The notes under the pieces: generated by a model | Told to the model about the DNA's origin: nothing | Seen by the model: the letters and a program-made list of their open reading frames with translations, nothing else | The model's database searches: none | Program-made: the position numbers and the translations under genes | Assembly (NCBI RefSeq): GCF_000004195.4 | Contig: NC_030681.2 | Location: 89,225,681-89,289,680, forward strand | Length of the DNA stretch: 64,000 nucleotides | Direction of reading: 5' to 3' | From: Xenopus tropicalis | Lineage: Eukaryota; Chordata; Amphibia; Anura; Pipidae | Shown here: piece by piece, positions 33,700 through 46,254 of the stretch | Numbering within the stretch: position 1 is the stretch's first letter | How the letters are laid out: every line of letters starts with the position of its first letter

Positions 33700-34240
33700 T
33701 GCGTTTTTTAAAAATGCAGGATGCAGGATTTTCCTGGAGAAGCTCTATTAACTGATATGTTTTGAAAAAAACATGTATTTCATGGAGGTCAAGAATTTTT
33801 ATGTAATTTCTTTTTTTATTTTTATGTATGTCCTTGCAGAAGATAGTATGCTTGGCATAATATGGAGTGTGGCAATACGTTATTATCATTCTCTGTTATG
33901 CTCTAGCTATTATGGTTATGCATCGTAAATGTAAACTTCACATAGGGGACACTTTATCAATAACCTGTATCTTCTTCCTATTTACCAGTTTATTTTCTGT
34001 GCTGAAACAATTTGTTCCAAATTAGAAAATAATGGAAAAATCTTTTTTCCAAGTATTTGTACAGGCGTTAGGGCTCAGCGCCACAGCTAAGCAGTGCTAA
34101 ATACTGCCAACTACTGAAAATAACACATTGACACATGTATCAGATTCAATAGGATCCTGTAGTTTTATTTCTAACAGTCAGGAAGGAATGGATTCCCCAG
34201 TTTAATGATTAATGGATCTGCCCCATAGTCTTCCTCAGTA
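33700..34240. other. no recognised feature
   Basis: AT-rich DNA without recognisable genes or repeats. Confidence 0.4.
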
Positions 34241-34420
34241 ATATCTGTACTAAGTCAAATCATCTGGACTTGCTGTGTTTTTCTTAAAGACGTTTGGCCA
34301 GTCATCCAACTGGCTTTTATTTTTTTTAACGTCTTCAAGAAAAACACAGCAAGTCGAGTTAATTTGATTTATTACTACAGATATACCATGACCTGGATGA
34401 ATGAGAATCTTCACAAACTT
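34241..34420 (+). mobile_element. Penelope-like fold-back module, degraded
   Basis: Left arm about 34241-34295, right arm about 34328-34384, imperfect. Each holds the AACGTCTT - AAACACAGCAAGTC - TACAGATAT order. The right arm runs on into 'ataccatgacctggatgaat', as also seen (inverted) at 51201-51222. The centre has GCCAG...CTGGC around a GGATGA-like core. Confidence 0.55.
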
Positions 34421-35174
34421 TGTCAGTAATCTTTAAAACTGGTGGTGGAAAAGAAATATAGTAATATAATTGTTGGGTGTTCAAGCTGCTGCTGGCTAAG
34501 AATGATGGGAATAGTAGTTCAGGAACTGCCTGAAGGCCACAAATTTAAGAACAGTTTGTTATTATTATATATTATTTACCTGGACTCAGAAACTATTGTA
34601 AATCATTTACATCTTCTTGCTAAGACGACCATAACATTCTATGTGACAAAATGATTGCAGAATAAACTTTTGCCCTCTAGGAAATCTCCTCTAGGAGATT
34701 CCTACGTTAAGACATTACAGCAGTAAATTCATGAAATCTGTAGCTTGGAACCATCTCTAGACTGCAGGGTAATATCCTATATTATGAATTTTAAAATGTA
34801 ATTGTTAAGTAGCGCAATTCAACATGTCATATTATATACAATAAATCAACATTTATTGCAGAAAGAATCATTACATTGCTAGGCACTTAAAGGAATCTGT
34901 TCCTATACCTGAAGGATCCCATAATTTACAGTCTGTCATTAAATAGGGGTTTAAGGCAATAAATAAAATGCAAAGACATATAATTGATGGAAGAGGTAAA
35001 AGTAGTAAAATAATTTCATATAAAATCAATGTTTATAAATGTGTGCCTGTACACAAGCAAAAGTAATTCATTGCCTTCATGGCTTTGAAAATCTTTCCAG
35101 AAAAGCAAAGTGTCAAGAAGTAATTGCTTTAAATGAGCTAGGAAGGAATTTGGAAGGAATTTGGTCTCCCTGTT
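34421..35174. other. no recognised feature
   Basis: AT-rich DNA without recognisable genes or repeats. Confidence 0.4.
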
Positions 35175-35298
35175 TGCAGGCGACTAATCTCCCCAAAATG
35201 CCATCCCACCGGCAAAAATGTAAATTGCCGGTGGGATAGCATACGTGACGCAGCAATTTCGTTGAAAAAAACGCATTCGGACACATTCGGAGCGTTTG
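35175..35298. mobile_element. palindromic MITE fragment adjoining CR1
   Basis: 'caggcgactaatctcccc' and 'gccatcccaccggcaaaaat' match one arm of 24043-24362. It then reads into 'acgcattcggacacattcgg', resembling 45128-45150. Cut off by the CR1 tail. Confidence 0.55.
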
Positions 35299-36461
35299 TT
35301 ACATAGTTACATAGTTACATAGTTACATAGGGTTGAAAAAAGACCAGTGTCCATCAAGTTCAACCCATCCAAGTAAACCCAGCACACCTAACCCACACCT
35401 ACCAATCTATACACTCACATACATAAACTATAAATACAACCACTAGTACTAACTGTAGATATTAGTATCACAATAGCCTTTGATATTCTGATTGATCAAG
35501 AACTCATCCAGGCCCCTCTTAAAGGCATTAACAGAATCTGCCATTACCACATCACTAGGAAGGGCATTCCATAACCTCACTGCCCTCACCGTGAAAAACC
35601 ACCTACGCTGCTTCAAATGGAAGCTCTGTTCCTCTAATCTAAAGGGGTGACCTCTGGTGCGTTGATTGTTTTTATGGGAAAAAAGAACATCCCCCAACTG
35701 CCTATAATCCCCTCTAATGTACTTGTACAGAGTAATCATGTCCCCTCTCAAGCGCCTCTTTTCCAGAGAAAACAACCCCAACCTCGACAGTCTCACCTCA
35801 TAGTTTAAATGTTCCATCCCCTTTACCAGTTTAGTTGCACGTCTCTGCACTCTCTCCAGGTCATTAATATCCTTCTTAAGGACTGGAGCCCAAAACTGCA
35901 CTGCATACTCAAGGTGAGGCCTTACCAGGGACCTATAAAGGGGCAAAATTATGTTCTCATCCCTTGAGTCAATGCCCTCTTTTATACAAGACAGCACTTT
36001 ATTTGCTTTAGTAGCCCAGAATGACACTGCCTGGAATTAGACAACTTGTGATCTACAAAAACCCCCAGATCCTTCTCCATTAAGGAAACCCCCAACACAC
36101 TACCATTCAGTAGATAGTTTGCGTTTATATTATTTCTACCAAAGTGCATAACTTTGCACTTATCAACATTGAACCTCATTTTCCAGTTTGCTGCCCAGTT
36201 ATCTAATTTTGTCAAATCGCTCTGCAAAGCGGCAGCATCCTGCATGGAACTTATAGTTTTGCACAATTTAGTGTCATCAGCAAAAATAGAAACAGTACTG
36301 TCTATGCCCACCTCCAGGTCATTAATAAACAAGTTAAACAGCAAAGGCCCAAGGACTGACCCCTGCGGTACTCCACTAACCACACTGGTCCAATTAGAAA
36401 ATGTTCCATTTACAACCACTCTTTGTACTCTATCCTTCAGCCAGTTCTCTATCCAATTACA
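35299..36461 (-). mobile_element. CR1-type LINE, 5'-truncated
   Basis: Starts with four TTACATAG units (35299-35330), runs on the minus strand through the 3' UTR and the C-terminal half of ORF2, and stops near 36461 in the RT domain. Overall close to the intact copy, so probably of similar age. Confidence 0.9.
35449..36461 (-). pseudogene. CR1 ORF2 C-terminal half
   Basis: Two frames, 35982-36461 (within a longer chance frame) and 35449-36027. They cover from NWIENWLKDRVQR through GVPQGSVLGP and IFADDTKLC to the C-terminus with the normal stop. They are separated by a small deletion near 36015 that shifts the frame. The upstream RT blocks and the endonuclease are missing. Confidence 0.9.
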
Positions 36462-36659
36462 TAGATTGATAAATCTCCCCCTTAGGCTTTCAATATGGAA
36501 GGAAGACCTTCCCTTTTGTTGATATGATAATAAATATATTAGTATCAATAGGGCACAGCTCTGGCACAGCAGCGCTTTGATTGTGTTGATCTCTACATGT
36601 TATTTTTAGTTTGCATTTCTTGATTTGCTGTGCCTACTATTAATATCATTTAGTCCCTC

Positions 36660-37021
36660 AATTTGGATTTTTAGCACTAAAAGTGGGTAAAAAAAAGTCG
36701 AAACTTTTCGAGATTTACTGTGCATCCTAACGGCTAAAATTCCGAATCCGATAATTCACCATCTACAACTTGTCGAGATCATGTAGAAGTCAATGGCAGA
36801 TGTCCCTTCCCTTTCCTGAAAGATCTTTATTTTGCCTGAAACTTAAGAGGTTTTGAATTTTAAACTCTGGTTTTTGTGCAACGATTTGAAAAAGTCGCAT
36901 CTTTTTCCCATGCAGACTTTTTCAGTTCAAAATTTTTGTAAATGTCAGACATTTATGGAAATGAGTTTAGTCGAATTTGTTAAAATAAAAATATGAGAAA
37001 TGTTAGTTTTAGTAAATATGC
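36660..37021. mobile_element. MITE of the 15730 family
   Basis: Shares 'aattccgaatccgataatt', 'catgtagaagtcaatggcag' and a right part running into 'agtaaatatgctcctt'. The left end is diverged. Confidence 0.5.
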
Positions 37022-37039
37022 TCCTTAATGCCTGTTAAC

Positions 37040-37245
37040 TATTGATGAGTGAAATTTTTTGGCAGGAATGGATTCGCGAATTTTTGTGAATCCATTGTCG
37101 GATTGATTCGCAAAACGAGCACAAAAATTAGCAGTGCACCAAAAAAAAAAAAATGAATGCGCGCCATTTTCTGCATTTCACGAATCTTTTCAAAGTTTCG
37201 CACATTTTTTGGCAAAGCGAAACAGGACACATTCTATCATCACTA
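37040..37245 (+). mobile_element. hAT-type MITE, short
   Basis: TATTGATGAGTGAAATT to TCTATCATCACTA. Flanks CTGTTAAC and CTATTAAC agree at 7 of 8 positions, a near-intact hAT target duplication. Confidence 0.75.
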
Positions 37246-37253
37246 CTATTAAC

Positions 37254-40200
37254 CTTTACTGGTGCTGACAAGGTTGAAAAGCAGTGCAGATATTACCTAC
37301 ACTTGACGAAAACAGTCAACCTTAAAGTTGCTGTCAGTGTTATCAACGCTGATAATCAAATTTTTGTACAAACTTTAGGATACAGTTAAGTCTCAAAATG
37401 TCGCCATCTGTCTTATGTCGAATATTTAATACAACTCTATGCATAGTTCTGTGATGCTGCTTAGTTTAAAGATTTAATCAATACATTCCATTCTCTCTCT
37501 GGAATCCTGAAACACTTTCAACTTTCCATCTACTGACCAGATACTCGCTGTATGATAAGTTTGTCTAGGATCTTGCTGGGTATAGAAATGAATGTGATAC
37601 TGCTAATGAAAGATTCTTACATAGCTTGAAAATCACTGCCTTATTCCATTACTTGCATGTTTTTTTAGGTGGGTTGAAAAGGGTTTGAAGGCTGCAAACA
37701 CAGATCTGCCATAGAAAGATTTTGTTGTTATTTCTCTAATAATTTTACAGCTGCTATATTTATGTTGTAGTTCTGTGCTGGTTCCTTGCTAAGTCTCAAG
37801 GTCTGTTTTAGCTTCCTGTTTAGTCCTTTTTTGGGGGGGAGGAGCCTGTTCCTTGAGGTATTCCATGCAATATTTTTGGTTTAAAAAAGGTTTCCCCGCT
37901 TGTTTTTGTACAGAATAGAGGGGGATGGGCTGATTCTTCAATAAATACTTCAATCGTCCTGTATATCTTACCTCATTGTATTTACTAGCTGCCCCTCTGC
38001 TTTTATTGTGTCACAGTCCAGAATACCTTGTCTGCCTACTCCCATGATTCTCTACTCAAATTATTTTACATGTTATACTGTTATTTTACACATTATACAG
38101 GTCTTGTATTTTAGCAGACTTGGCATTACTGATTCTCAAGTTCCTGATACCTAAAGAATGAACAAATGTCTTACTTTAGTATCCTTCAAATTCTTACCAT
38201 CAAAGTGACTGTGTATTTTTGATCTGCTGGTGAAGATCACAAATATACATCCCAATGAGCTTTATCCCAATATTTACCCTTCATTTTGGATCTCAGTATT
38301 GGTTTTTTTTCTTAGATAACAGAGCTGGTTCCACTATTTTCAATCATAAAAAACATTAGATAAGATATGTTGATATATGGGCAATCAATAGTAAAGTCAA
38401 GAAAAACTTACATTATGGTTGCTACAGTATCACATTATGGTTGCTACAGTATCCGACAGGTAAATTTGAACAAACAGAAAACTAGAGAATTTCGATATCT
38501 AAGAAAATCAAGCAGAGAACCATAGTGGAAAGTGGTTTGAGCTTTATATAGTATATATAAATAAGTAAAAAAGTACAGTAGGAATACATTTATAATAGAC
38601 ATATGATTTAAATACAGTTTTTGTGGTCCACCAATATATATATATAATGCATTTGCCTGATTTTACATTTTCCCGGATTTTACATTTTTACATTTTTTTC
38701 TGGTACCCTAAAAACATTAAATGGGGGTTCTACTGTATACAAAGAATATACATGATGATATTTTCCCTTGAAGAAAAGGCAGTGTTGGCCTATTAGTCGC
38801 AACATAGGCAGCTATTGGGAATTATGTTAAAAACAGGTTATTTCTGATTAAAGCCTCAAGCTGAACCGTATATAATAGAGAATTCTATGCTTTCAGACAT
38901 CAAAGGGCTCTTAATTAGGGCCACTATGAATCATCAACTTGTAATGAAACAAATTATAAATTCAATCTCTGCAGAGGAAGAATGGCTTGAAATAAAATCA
39001 GCATATTAATCTTTGCATAAATGTGATGTTGGGCTACTAACGTGATACCACAATACAACCATTTCTAACTGATGGTTAATTATATCTGTTGCAGCTGATT
39101 TATCAAGCATTGTTATTATTCTGCAAGTAATATCTATAAAGAAAAAGAAAGAAACAATACAAGAAAACTAAGCTCTTTTTTTTTCTAGGTTAAACTTTTG
39201 CTCATCAGCTGTATAACAGACCGCATGATTTTAAAACAAGTAGCTCAAATATGGCGTTTTCCATTCCTCTCCTATGTGCCAACTGGTTTCTTTCCATTCC
39301 TATGTCTCTTTTAATAAATCCCATATCACTTTGAAAAGAAAAACAGGCACAGCCTAAATATTTGAAAGAGTTCATGGCTATAGTGTGCAGTTTGAGGGTC
39401 ATATGTATTAAATTATTGTAGAATATTAAGGGAGTGTGGTGTTAATCTATTCAGGGTGTGCTTTATATAATCAAAACATCTAAAATGGAAAGTTGTAAAA
39501 GTAAAATATGTATAACTTATAAATTATCCCAGCGGCAGAATTGAGAAATGTATTTTTCAGCCTCTAGTCAACAAGCAAGTAATACTGCACCTTAAACAAG
39601 GGCACCAATATGTAAGTGTTACTTCCCTCAGCAATGTGATATCACTGTGACAAAATTGTAGAATAACACTTCAGCAACTTAATCAGCAAAGTAGATTTTC
39701 TCTGATTTAAATGAGCAAACCCAAAGAGCCAAATAGGTATTTCCTTGCTCAATGTCACAAAGGCACTTAATGCCATAGAGTGTGGTCATTTATGGTCAGT
39801 ACTGATAGCATATAGGTATGGTAATACATTGAATATCCCGAGTAAAGGCATTGAATAATAAACCAGTGGCATGTATAAAAACATATGATGTTTCAATTCC
39901 ATTTGATATTCAAAGAGTTATAAGGCAAGGCTGTCTGCTTTTATCAGGATTGCTTGCCTTGGTAACTGAAGTCCTTCTTATTTGCTTTTGATCTAGAAAT
40001 AGTTAATTAGCTTCTCCTTTGAATTACATTCAAGGTTAGGACCTGATGTAATATGGTTTGTTTGCTGGCCCCTTTAAAATAACATAAATATAAAGTACAT
40101 CAGTGCACACACAGTACATATATGTATAGTAGTCAAAGAATCATTTCTGGCCAATTGAAGTGATGCATATAAAGCATTAAGGCCATTTGCAATGTGCTTG

Positions 40201-41040
40201 AGGGCATTGTTGCACCTATCCAATAGTGTTGCTCCATAATGGAAAGACATTTTTTATTTTGATACAGAGAAAGATGCCTTGTATGATCCAAAACAGTACA
40301 CCTTTTGTAGATCAAATGTGATTAAGAGACAAATGATAAAATGATCAGCTATTTCCTGTAAAAAAAAAAAAACATTTGATTGGTTACTGCTGGATACTAG
40401 ATGTGGACAAATGTAAGACTTTTTATTATATTAGCCCACAAGACTTTATGTGATATATCGACATATGTATATTTTGGTACAGTTTTTTTTTTTAAAATAA
40501 CTAATAGCTGATTATACCCCAATAAACTACTGAGGAACAATCCAGCTTTTTTAAAATGAATGTATAGAGTTTGGGGAAGTATTTGGTTCAAGAGTGATTC
40601 AAGTTGTCATTAAAATTGATACAAACAAGAGAGGCTGTTGCACAAACAGGGTCTGACAAAAAAAAATATTAAGATCAAAATTTTGACCTTTATAGGGATC
40701 TTTATCAAATATACTGAAATTCCCAACTAACAGTGTATATAAAAACTCACCAAGCAAAGCGCAGTCACCACCCCACCATATGAAAAAAAGTATACCTATA
40801 GATTAAAAACACATTACAAAAAAGTCTAATAAATGGCATATAAATACACTGTCCACAGAAAAAATTTCATGGGGATGCAAATTCATCAAGCAAAACAAAC
40901 CTGTTTTTCTATACTAAGCCTGTATACAATAACTAGGTGCCAACTTTGTAAGAAATCAATTTATTGGAAAAGACCACAGAGTCACTCATAATAACTCATA
41001 ACTCATACATAATTGTATAACTAGGGGGGCTGTTTATTTC
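37254..41040. other. long stretch with no clear gene or transposon
   Basis: AT-rich, low repeat density. Possible solo LTR at about 37763-38025 (see findings). At 38411-38452 a 22-bp unit containing CATTATGGTTGCTACAGTAT is directly repeated. A 'cctgattttacattttcccgg' fragment near 38655 looks like an old MITE piece. No coding evidence. Confidence 0.4.
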
Positions 41041-41059
41041 ATGAAAAATCAGCCCTGCA

Positions 41060-42165
41060 CAGCACTGCAAAATGTTTTGGCTACCCTGCACCTTGTGAAT
41101 ACACCCGTAAATACCACAATTTTACCACAACATACCCCAGATGTACCAGAATAATTGCTACTGAAAATGGATAACGAGCATATAAATGTTTTTTTGGCTA
41201 ACAGTTTATCACTTGAAAGAATTTGCCAATTCCTATCCACTACTTCATGTATTGCTTTGCATATTGTGATATAATTACAACTCTCTCCACTTTCTTTTTC
41301 AACATCTGATTGCTTTCACATCTTTTTGGCTCATGTCAGGGCTCACTCCAATCGATCATGATTATAGCCCAGTTGAAGAAACCTAATATAAGCCTCACTT
41401 AACTGTATCTCATAAGTATTCTTATGAGAATGGTTGCATAAAGTGCACAAAAAATGTAAATACAGAATACTATTTTTTATTTTGTTGTAGTATAGGATTG
41501 TATTATGATCTGTAGGCTTATGAAATAGTTTATAGCCTATCATTAAACTGCATATAAAGACCTCAACATCTAAAAATTGAACCAAACTGCCCCCTTTGTT
41601 CAAGGTCATTCTTGCAGGGGAAGAGTTTAAGGTTTCTAAGGACTGTTTATCATCTTGACAGACAATAAAAATATCATCAATATAACGGTAATAGGTAATT
41701 AGCTTTTCCTTATAAAAGTGGATGAAATAGTTATTGTCATAAACAGACATGAAGCTATTGGTGTAAGCAGGAGCCATTTCTGCTCCCATCACCATACCTT
41801 CTTTTTGCAAAAAGAATGTATTTTCACAAGTATCAATTCCAATAATTTGTATACAAAATCAAAAGGTGGCCCCTTAAAGTGTATAGAGACATTTAAAATA
41901 TAATTAACTATCTTAATGCCCTCATTAAGGGAAATTATGGTGAATAGGCTGTTTACATCTCAACTTGACAAAATCATCTCATGTTGGGGCAACATTATTT
42001 CTTAACAAATTAGAAGTAGCATGTAAGTAATATGGTAAGAAAATCAAGATACAAAGCAAATGGATAAAATAAACTGCTTCTAGGAGACACAATTGGACAG
42101 ATAAGTCTTCTTACAACAAAGAAGGCTCCTTCTACGTTAATTAGAAATATGCATATTTCTTTTTG
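41060..42165 (-). pseudogene. Penelope-like reverse transcriptase, decayed
   Basis: The longest frame (41343-41810, 155 codons, minus) shows G-A-E-M-A-P-A-Y-T-N-S-F-M, then YYRYIDDIFIVCQ with the YxDD catalytic motif, then QFLDVEVFI and YKLFHKPTDHNT. Upstream, in broken frames to about 42000, a D-V-N-S-L-F-T block and an F-C-K-K-K-like block are readable. Downstream (41049-41240) NWQILSSDKLL fits the C-terminal part. D-V-x-S-L-Y-T, MAPxYAN, YIDDIF and LDV...KPTDxN in this order are typical of Penelope-like elements (Neptune-type in Xenopus). Several stops and frame changes; no GIY-YIG endonuclease seen. A T2-like end (GTGGAGAACCCCTTTAAG, 42170-42187) lies just past it. Confidence 0.8.
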
Positions 42166-42189
42166 TGCAGTGGAGAACCCCTTTAAGAA

Positions 42190-43346
42190 ATCTAATAAGG
42201 AAATGTAATAAAAAGACATTATTGAAAAATATGTATAATAGGAATAATATTTCCTTTGTTTAAATTCAATATTGCTTTTGAATAGCCCCTGAGGTTTTTA
42301 GAAATTCATCAGCTTTTGGCAAAAACATTGGGAATGTTACAGTTTTCCTAATGGAAAAGTTACTTTTGTACAAAAAAATCCTACTTTAGCAGGTCTTGAA
42401 AAATGTTTTTTAGCATTATATCAAATGCAAATCAATTTCATCCCTAAATAATCCTTGAAAAATTACTCCATAGTAAACAGCATATTACCTTTGGGTCTAC
42501 TGGGATGTCATATTTTAAAATACCATGTTTATAGTATTATTATCATGATTATTAAAGAAATATTGTCTTTTTATCTTCTGGAGAAAGACCATATTTTATG
42601 CAGCCTGATATTTATGCAATCTGATAATTATGTGTCGCTCATAAAGCAAGTATTGAGAATTATCAAGGAGCGCAGATATTGCTGTGCCATAAAATTCTTT
42701 CTTTGATCTGACATCATGTCTGGCCAGACATCAAGAAACATAACATTTGGTATAAGTTTAAAGTTGAAGTAAACCATGAACTTTCTGTTTTTAATGTTGA
42801 CGGTTGACAGAAAGTTCAAACACCATCTGTGAAAAATAATTATGGTATGTAGAAGTCAGAACTTTTACAGAGCTGTGTGTGGTGATATTATTCTGTGAAA
42901 AATAGTATATTTCCATAAATCCATTAGAAACTCTTATCTAATGCTACTCACCTGAAAGGGAGCTACTTGTAACAAGTCTGCATATTTCACTGTTCAGAAA
43001 ATAGAGGGGTAATAAAGGTGCACACTGCCTTTCTCCTGATGAAAGTCTGTTAAAATCAAAGCCATGAACCTACCTTAGCAATTTTAAGTCCATTTTTACT
43101 GAAACACTAACATTTCACTTGCCTTTACCACCTACTTATAGATAATATACATAAAGAAACCAACTAGGACCTAGGGTAGTAAAGATTAAGGAGTGGCATG
43201 GCACCAACTGGCTGCATCTCTACTGGGGACAGTGAAAGTGATCAAGCTTGAGCATAAGCTACTTATATGGTAACAATGTACCAAAGTATCTATTTGACAG
43301 GAAATCGTGTGTATTTGGAATTACCTCAACATTTTTCTTACCCAAA
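42190..43346. other. no recognised feature
   Basis: AT-rich DNA without recognisable genes or repeats. Confidence 0.4.
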
Positions 43347-43354
43347 GTAGTAAG

Positions 43355-43595
43355 TAGTGATGAGCAAATCTGTCCCATTTTGCTTAGAGAAAGAATGCAA
43401 ACTGCAGAAACCGCAATACTTTTTTTTGATGCACATGACTTTTTTACGCAACCTTGACTTATTTCATGTGACTTTTTTGACGTCACTGACTTTTTCCTCC
43501 CTTTGCAAAATTTTTGCGACAAAAATTTGCCAATGGCAAAATGCAGAATTTCACAGTGAATCCCATGCCTGCCGAAAAAGATGAGCTCATCACTA
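43355..43595 (+). mobile_element. hAT-type MITE
   Basis: TAGTGATGAGCAAATCTG to GATGAGCTCATCACTA, 241 bp. Flanks GTAGTAAG and GTAGTCAG agree at 7 of 8 positions. Confidence 0.85.
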
Positions 43596-43603
43596 GTAGT
43601 CAG

Positions 43604-44800
43604 GCACGAGGGCTAAAAAGTATTGTGGATTATATAGTCACTCTAGATTCCTGACTTCCTCCAGTTGCACCAAACCTAGACCAAACAGCCCTGTAACTAG
43701 CATAAGTGATGTATACATTTGGCATAGTGCTTAAGCAGAATGGGTGCATAGTGAATTACAAGCAGCTTTCTGCCTCCCTCTTTTTCAGAGCCAGTCCTAA
43801 CTATGCATGGTTGCCTCTCAAAAAGAGAATTCATTCTTACCTGTATAGGTAACTTATGCACATTTTGAACTGATTGAGCTTTAATATTTTCCCCAAAAAA
43901 GTGTCTACCTTTAAAAAAATAAAATCTGTTTTTTATATCTAAACGTTTTGCTATATCTTCCTCATACATACCCTAGCACGGTTTAAATTTCATATGAAGA
44001 ATCTTAAACCTTGAACAGATTTACATACTGTGTGCAATTCTGTATACATGGATTGTATTTCCATAAAAATGCTACTAAATACCTTTTATTCAAGGTAACA
44101 GATCTTTAGTTCATCCTAAACCTTTCAGAGGAGAGCTGTTTTATTCAATGTTATTACTGTCGTCTAGATAACACAGAAAGCTCACCATTACATCTTGTCA
44201 CTATAGCTAACTACCCAGAAACCATAGGTCTGCCATAGTTTATAAAGCACAATCCTGCTATTGACTGTTGAACATGCCAGGTGCATTTACAATCTCAATA
44301 ATGATAGTCTTCGCGTTTAGCTGAGGCAGAGTCTTATGGAACCAAAGCAGATGTTCTTGTTGCTTTGAAGGTAAAATGCCAAGAATCTGTCATGGCCTTT
44401 GAATATGTTGAGTCTACCTCTCTAAAGTAAAAATATTCTATGCCCAGTGCCTGGAAATAATTGCATACGCTCTTTGACACAAGGTAGATAATCTACATCC
44501 CCTTCTTAATAGCGCCTATTCTTGTGTCCTTGATTGTGAATCTTAACATGGTCTTAGTTTTCATGATCTGAAGTATATTTAGCTGAAATATTAAAATTAC
44601 ACCATCTTTGTCCCTTGTGTACAGAAAAATATATCTGTGCATAAAAATTTTTACAAATTTGGTGTAAAAGCTCTCTCTCTGGGCACTCATTGTAAATAAG
44701 CATGAAGCCATTTGCCTACTGTATTATCATAAAAGTAAAGTGCATAACCTATTGGGGAGCAACAAAATGGCTTGCAACCTTCTTTTTCTTTATTAAACAC
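43604..44800. other. no recognised feature
   Basis: A 90-codon minus frame at 43697-43969 is not recognised. No repeat family seen. Confidence 0.35.
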
Positions 44801-45175
44801 TTAGGGGCACATTTACTAATCCCCGAATGGGAAAAAAACGGATTGGAAAGGAAAATTTTGTGATTTTTTTCGTCGCCGTCGCGATGGTTTCGTATTTGTC
44901 ACGACTTTATCATATTTTGTACGATTATTTGGTCGCCGTCGCAATTTTTTCGTATTGCGCTATAGTAAACGGCGAAAAAACCAATCCAAATGTTTTGCGA
45001 CGGCGACGAAAAAGTTGTGAAAAATATACGATAAAGTCGTAATGGCGGCGAAAAAGTCGCAAAAAATATGAAACAAACGCGACGGCGACGAAAAAAATCG
45101 CAAAAATACCGATCATTACAAAAAAAACGCATTCGGACGCTTTCGGACGTTCGTGGATTAGTAAATGTGCCCCTT
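44801..45175. mobile_element. CpG-rich MITE with TTAGGGGCACATTTACTAAT ends
   Basis: Left TTAGGGGCACATTTACTAAT, right ATTAGTAAATGTGCCCCTTA. Long self-complementary arms hold 'gtcgccgtcgc' / 'gcgacggcgac' blocks. CpG-rich and little decayed. Confidence 0.8.
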
Positions 45176-45710
45176 AGGGGCTAATTTATGATTACTTCAT
45201 CATTAAATATTTGGTTAAGTAACAAACCCAGTTTAAACTTTTCATTTGTATAATATTGTTTAAGGTAACTTTGTGCATCCAAATTATATCAAGCAGTTAA
45301 ATGTGTTGCTTGGACGGTGGATTTATTACAATTACCCATCTCTGGTAGGGTCAAACAAACCAAACACCAATCTGCGCTAACAAGTTGTAGTAATAACTTA
45401 AAAAAATCTTTAATATTACTTAGCTGCCCAGGGTCAAACTAATCCCCGACCCAGCCCGCTGCCCTGCCTGTGCCCCCACTTTGGTAGGGGGACCCTTCAA
45501 GTCACAGCCCCGATGGGCCACCACTGCCCCATTCTGACACTGTAGCCACCATTTATCCATAAATGGGAGGAAAAGAGAAAGGGGTTACTCTAAGAGCAAA
45601 TAAGTAGCAAATAACAGAGCTTGCATTAGTTCAAATATAGGACATTTATAAGTAATACAAATCAGTTCTATATTATTGACATAAAATCAATTTTTGTTGC
45701 AGTTTACAGT
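45176..45710. other. unassigned, starting with a MITE edge
   Basis: 'ggggctaatttatgatta' at 45177 resembles the edge at 1757, so a second MITE remnant abuts the first. A C-rich patch (45420-45540) is not recognised. Confidence 0.4.
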
Positions 45711-46038
45711 ACAGGTATGGGATCTGTTATCCAAAATGCTCGGGACCTGGGGTCTTCCGGATAAGGGATCTTTCCGTAGTTTAGATTTGCATGCTTTAAG
45801 TTTACTAAAAAATCATTTAAACATTAAATAAACCCAACAGGATTGTTTTGCCTCCAATAAATATTAATTATATCATAGTTGGGATCAAGTACATGGTACT
45901 GTTTAAATATTACAGAGAATAAGGACATTTCAAAAATTAAAATCATTTGTTTAAAATGGAGTCTATGGGAGATGGCCTTTCCATCATTTGTAACTTTCTG
46001 GATAACGGGTTTCCAGATAATTGATCCTAAACATGTAT
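45711..46038 (+). mobile_element. ACAGGTATGGGATCC-type TIR element, complete
   Basis: ACAGGTATGGGATCTG on the left to 'ataattgatcctaaacatgt' (mutated) on the right, about 328 bp. It has no insert, so it shows the unoccupied version of the sites used at 10308 and 14177. Confidence 0.8.
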
Positions 46039-46254
46039 ATATAAAATCTTGTTTCCTGGATATGAAGGTATTCAAAATTACTCCTGTACTAGTGCAAGTT
46101 TTTAATAAATTGATTTAAATCATGCTGCATTATCAAATCTCAAGTATAGCATTGTTAAAAACTGCCTTGGTAAAATTTATTAGAGAAGATCTTGGCAAAG
46201 AATCCTAATGGAATAAGCACTCACTTTTGGGCATAAACACACAGAGCAGATTTA

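Noticed and set aside
41343..41810. Retroviral or telomerase reverse transcriptase
   Set aside because: YIDD alone is not decisive, but the flanking MAPxYxN and LDV...KPTDxN text and the upstream DVNSLFT fit Penelope-like elements better. No gag, protease, integrase or telomerase-specific motif is seen.
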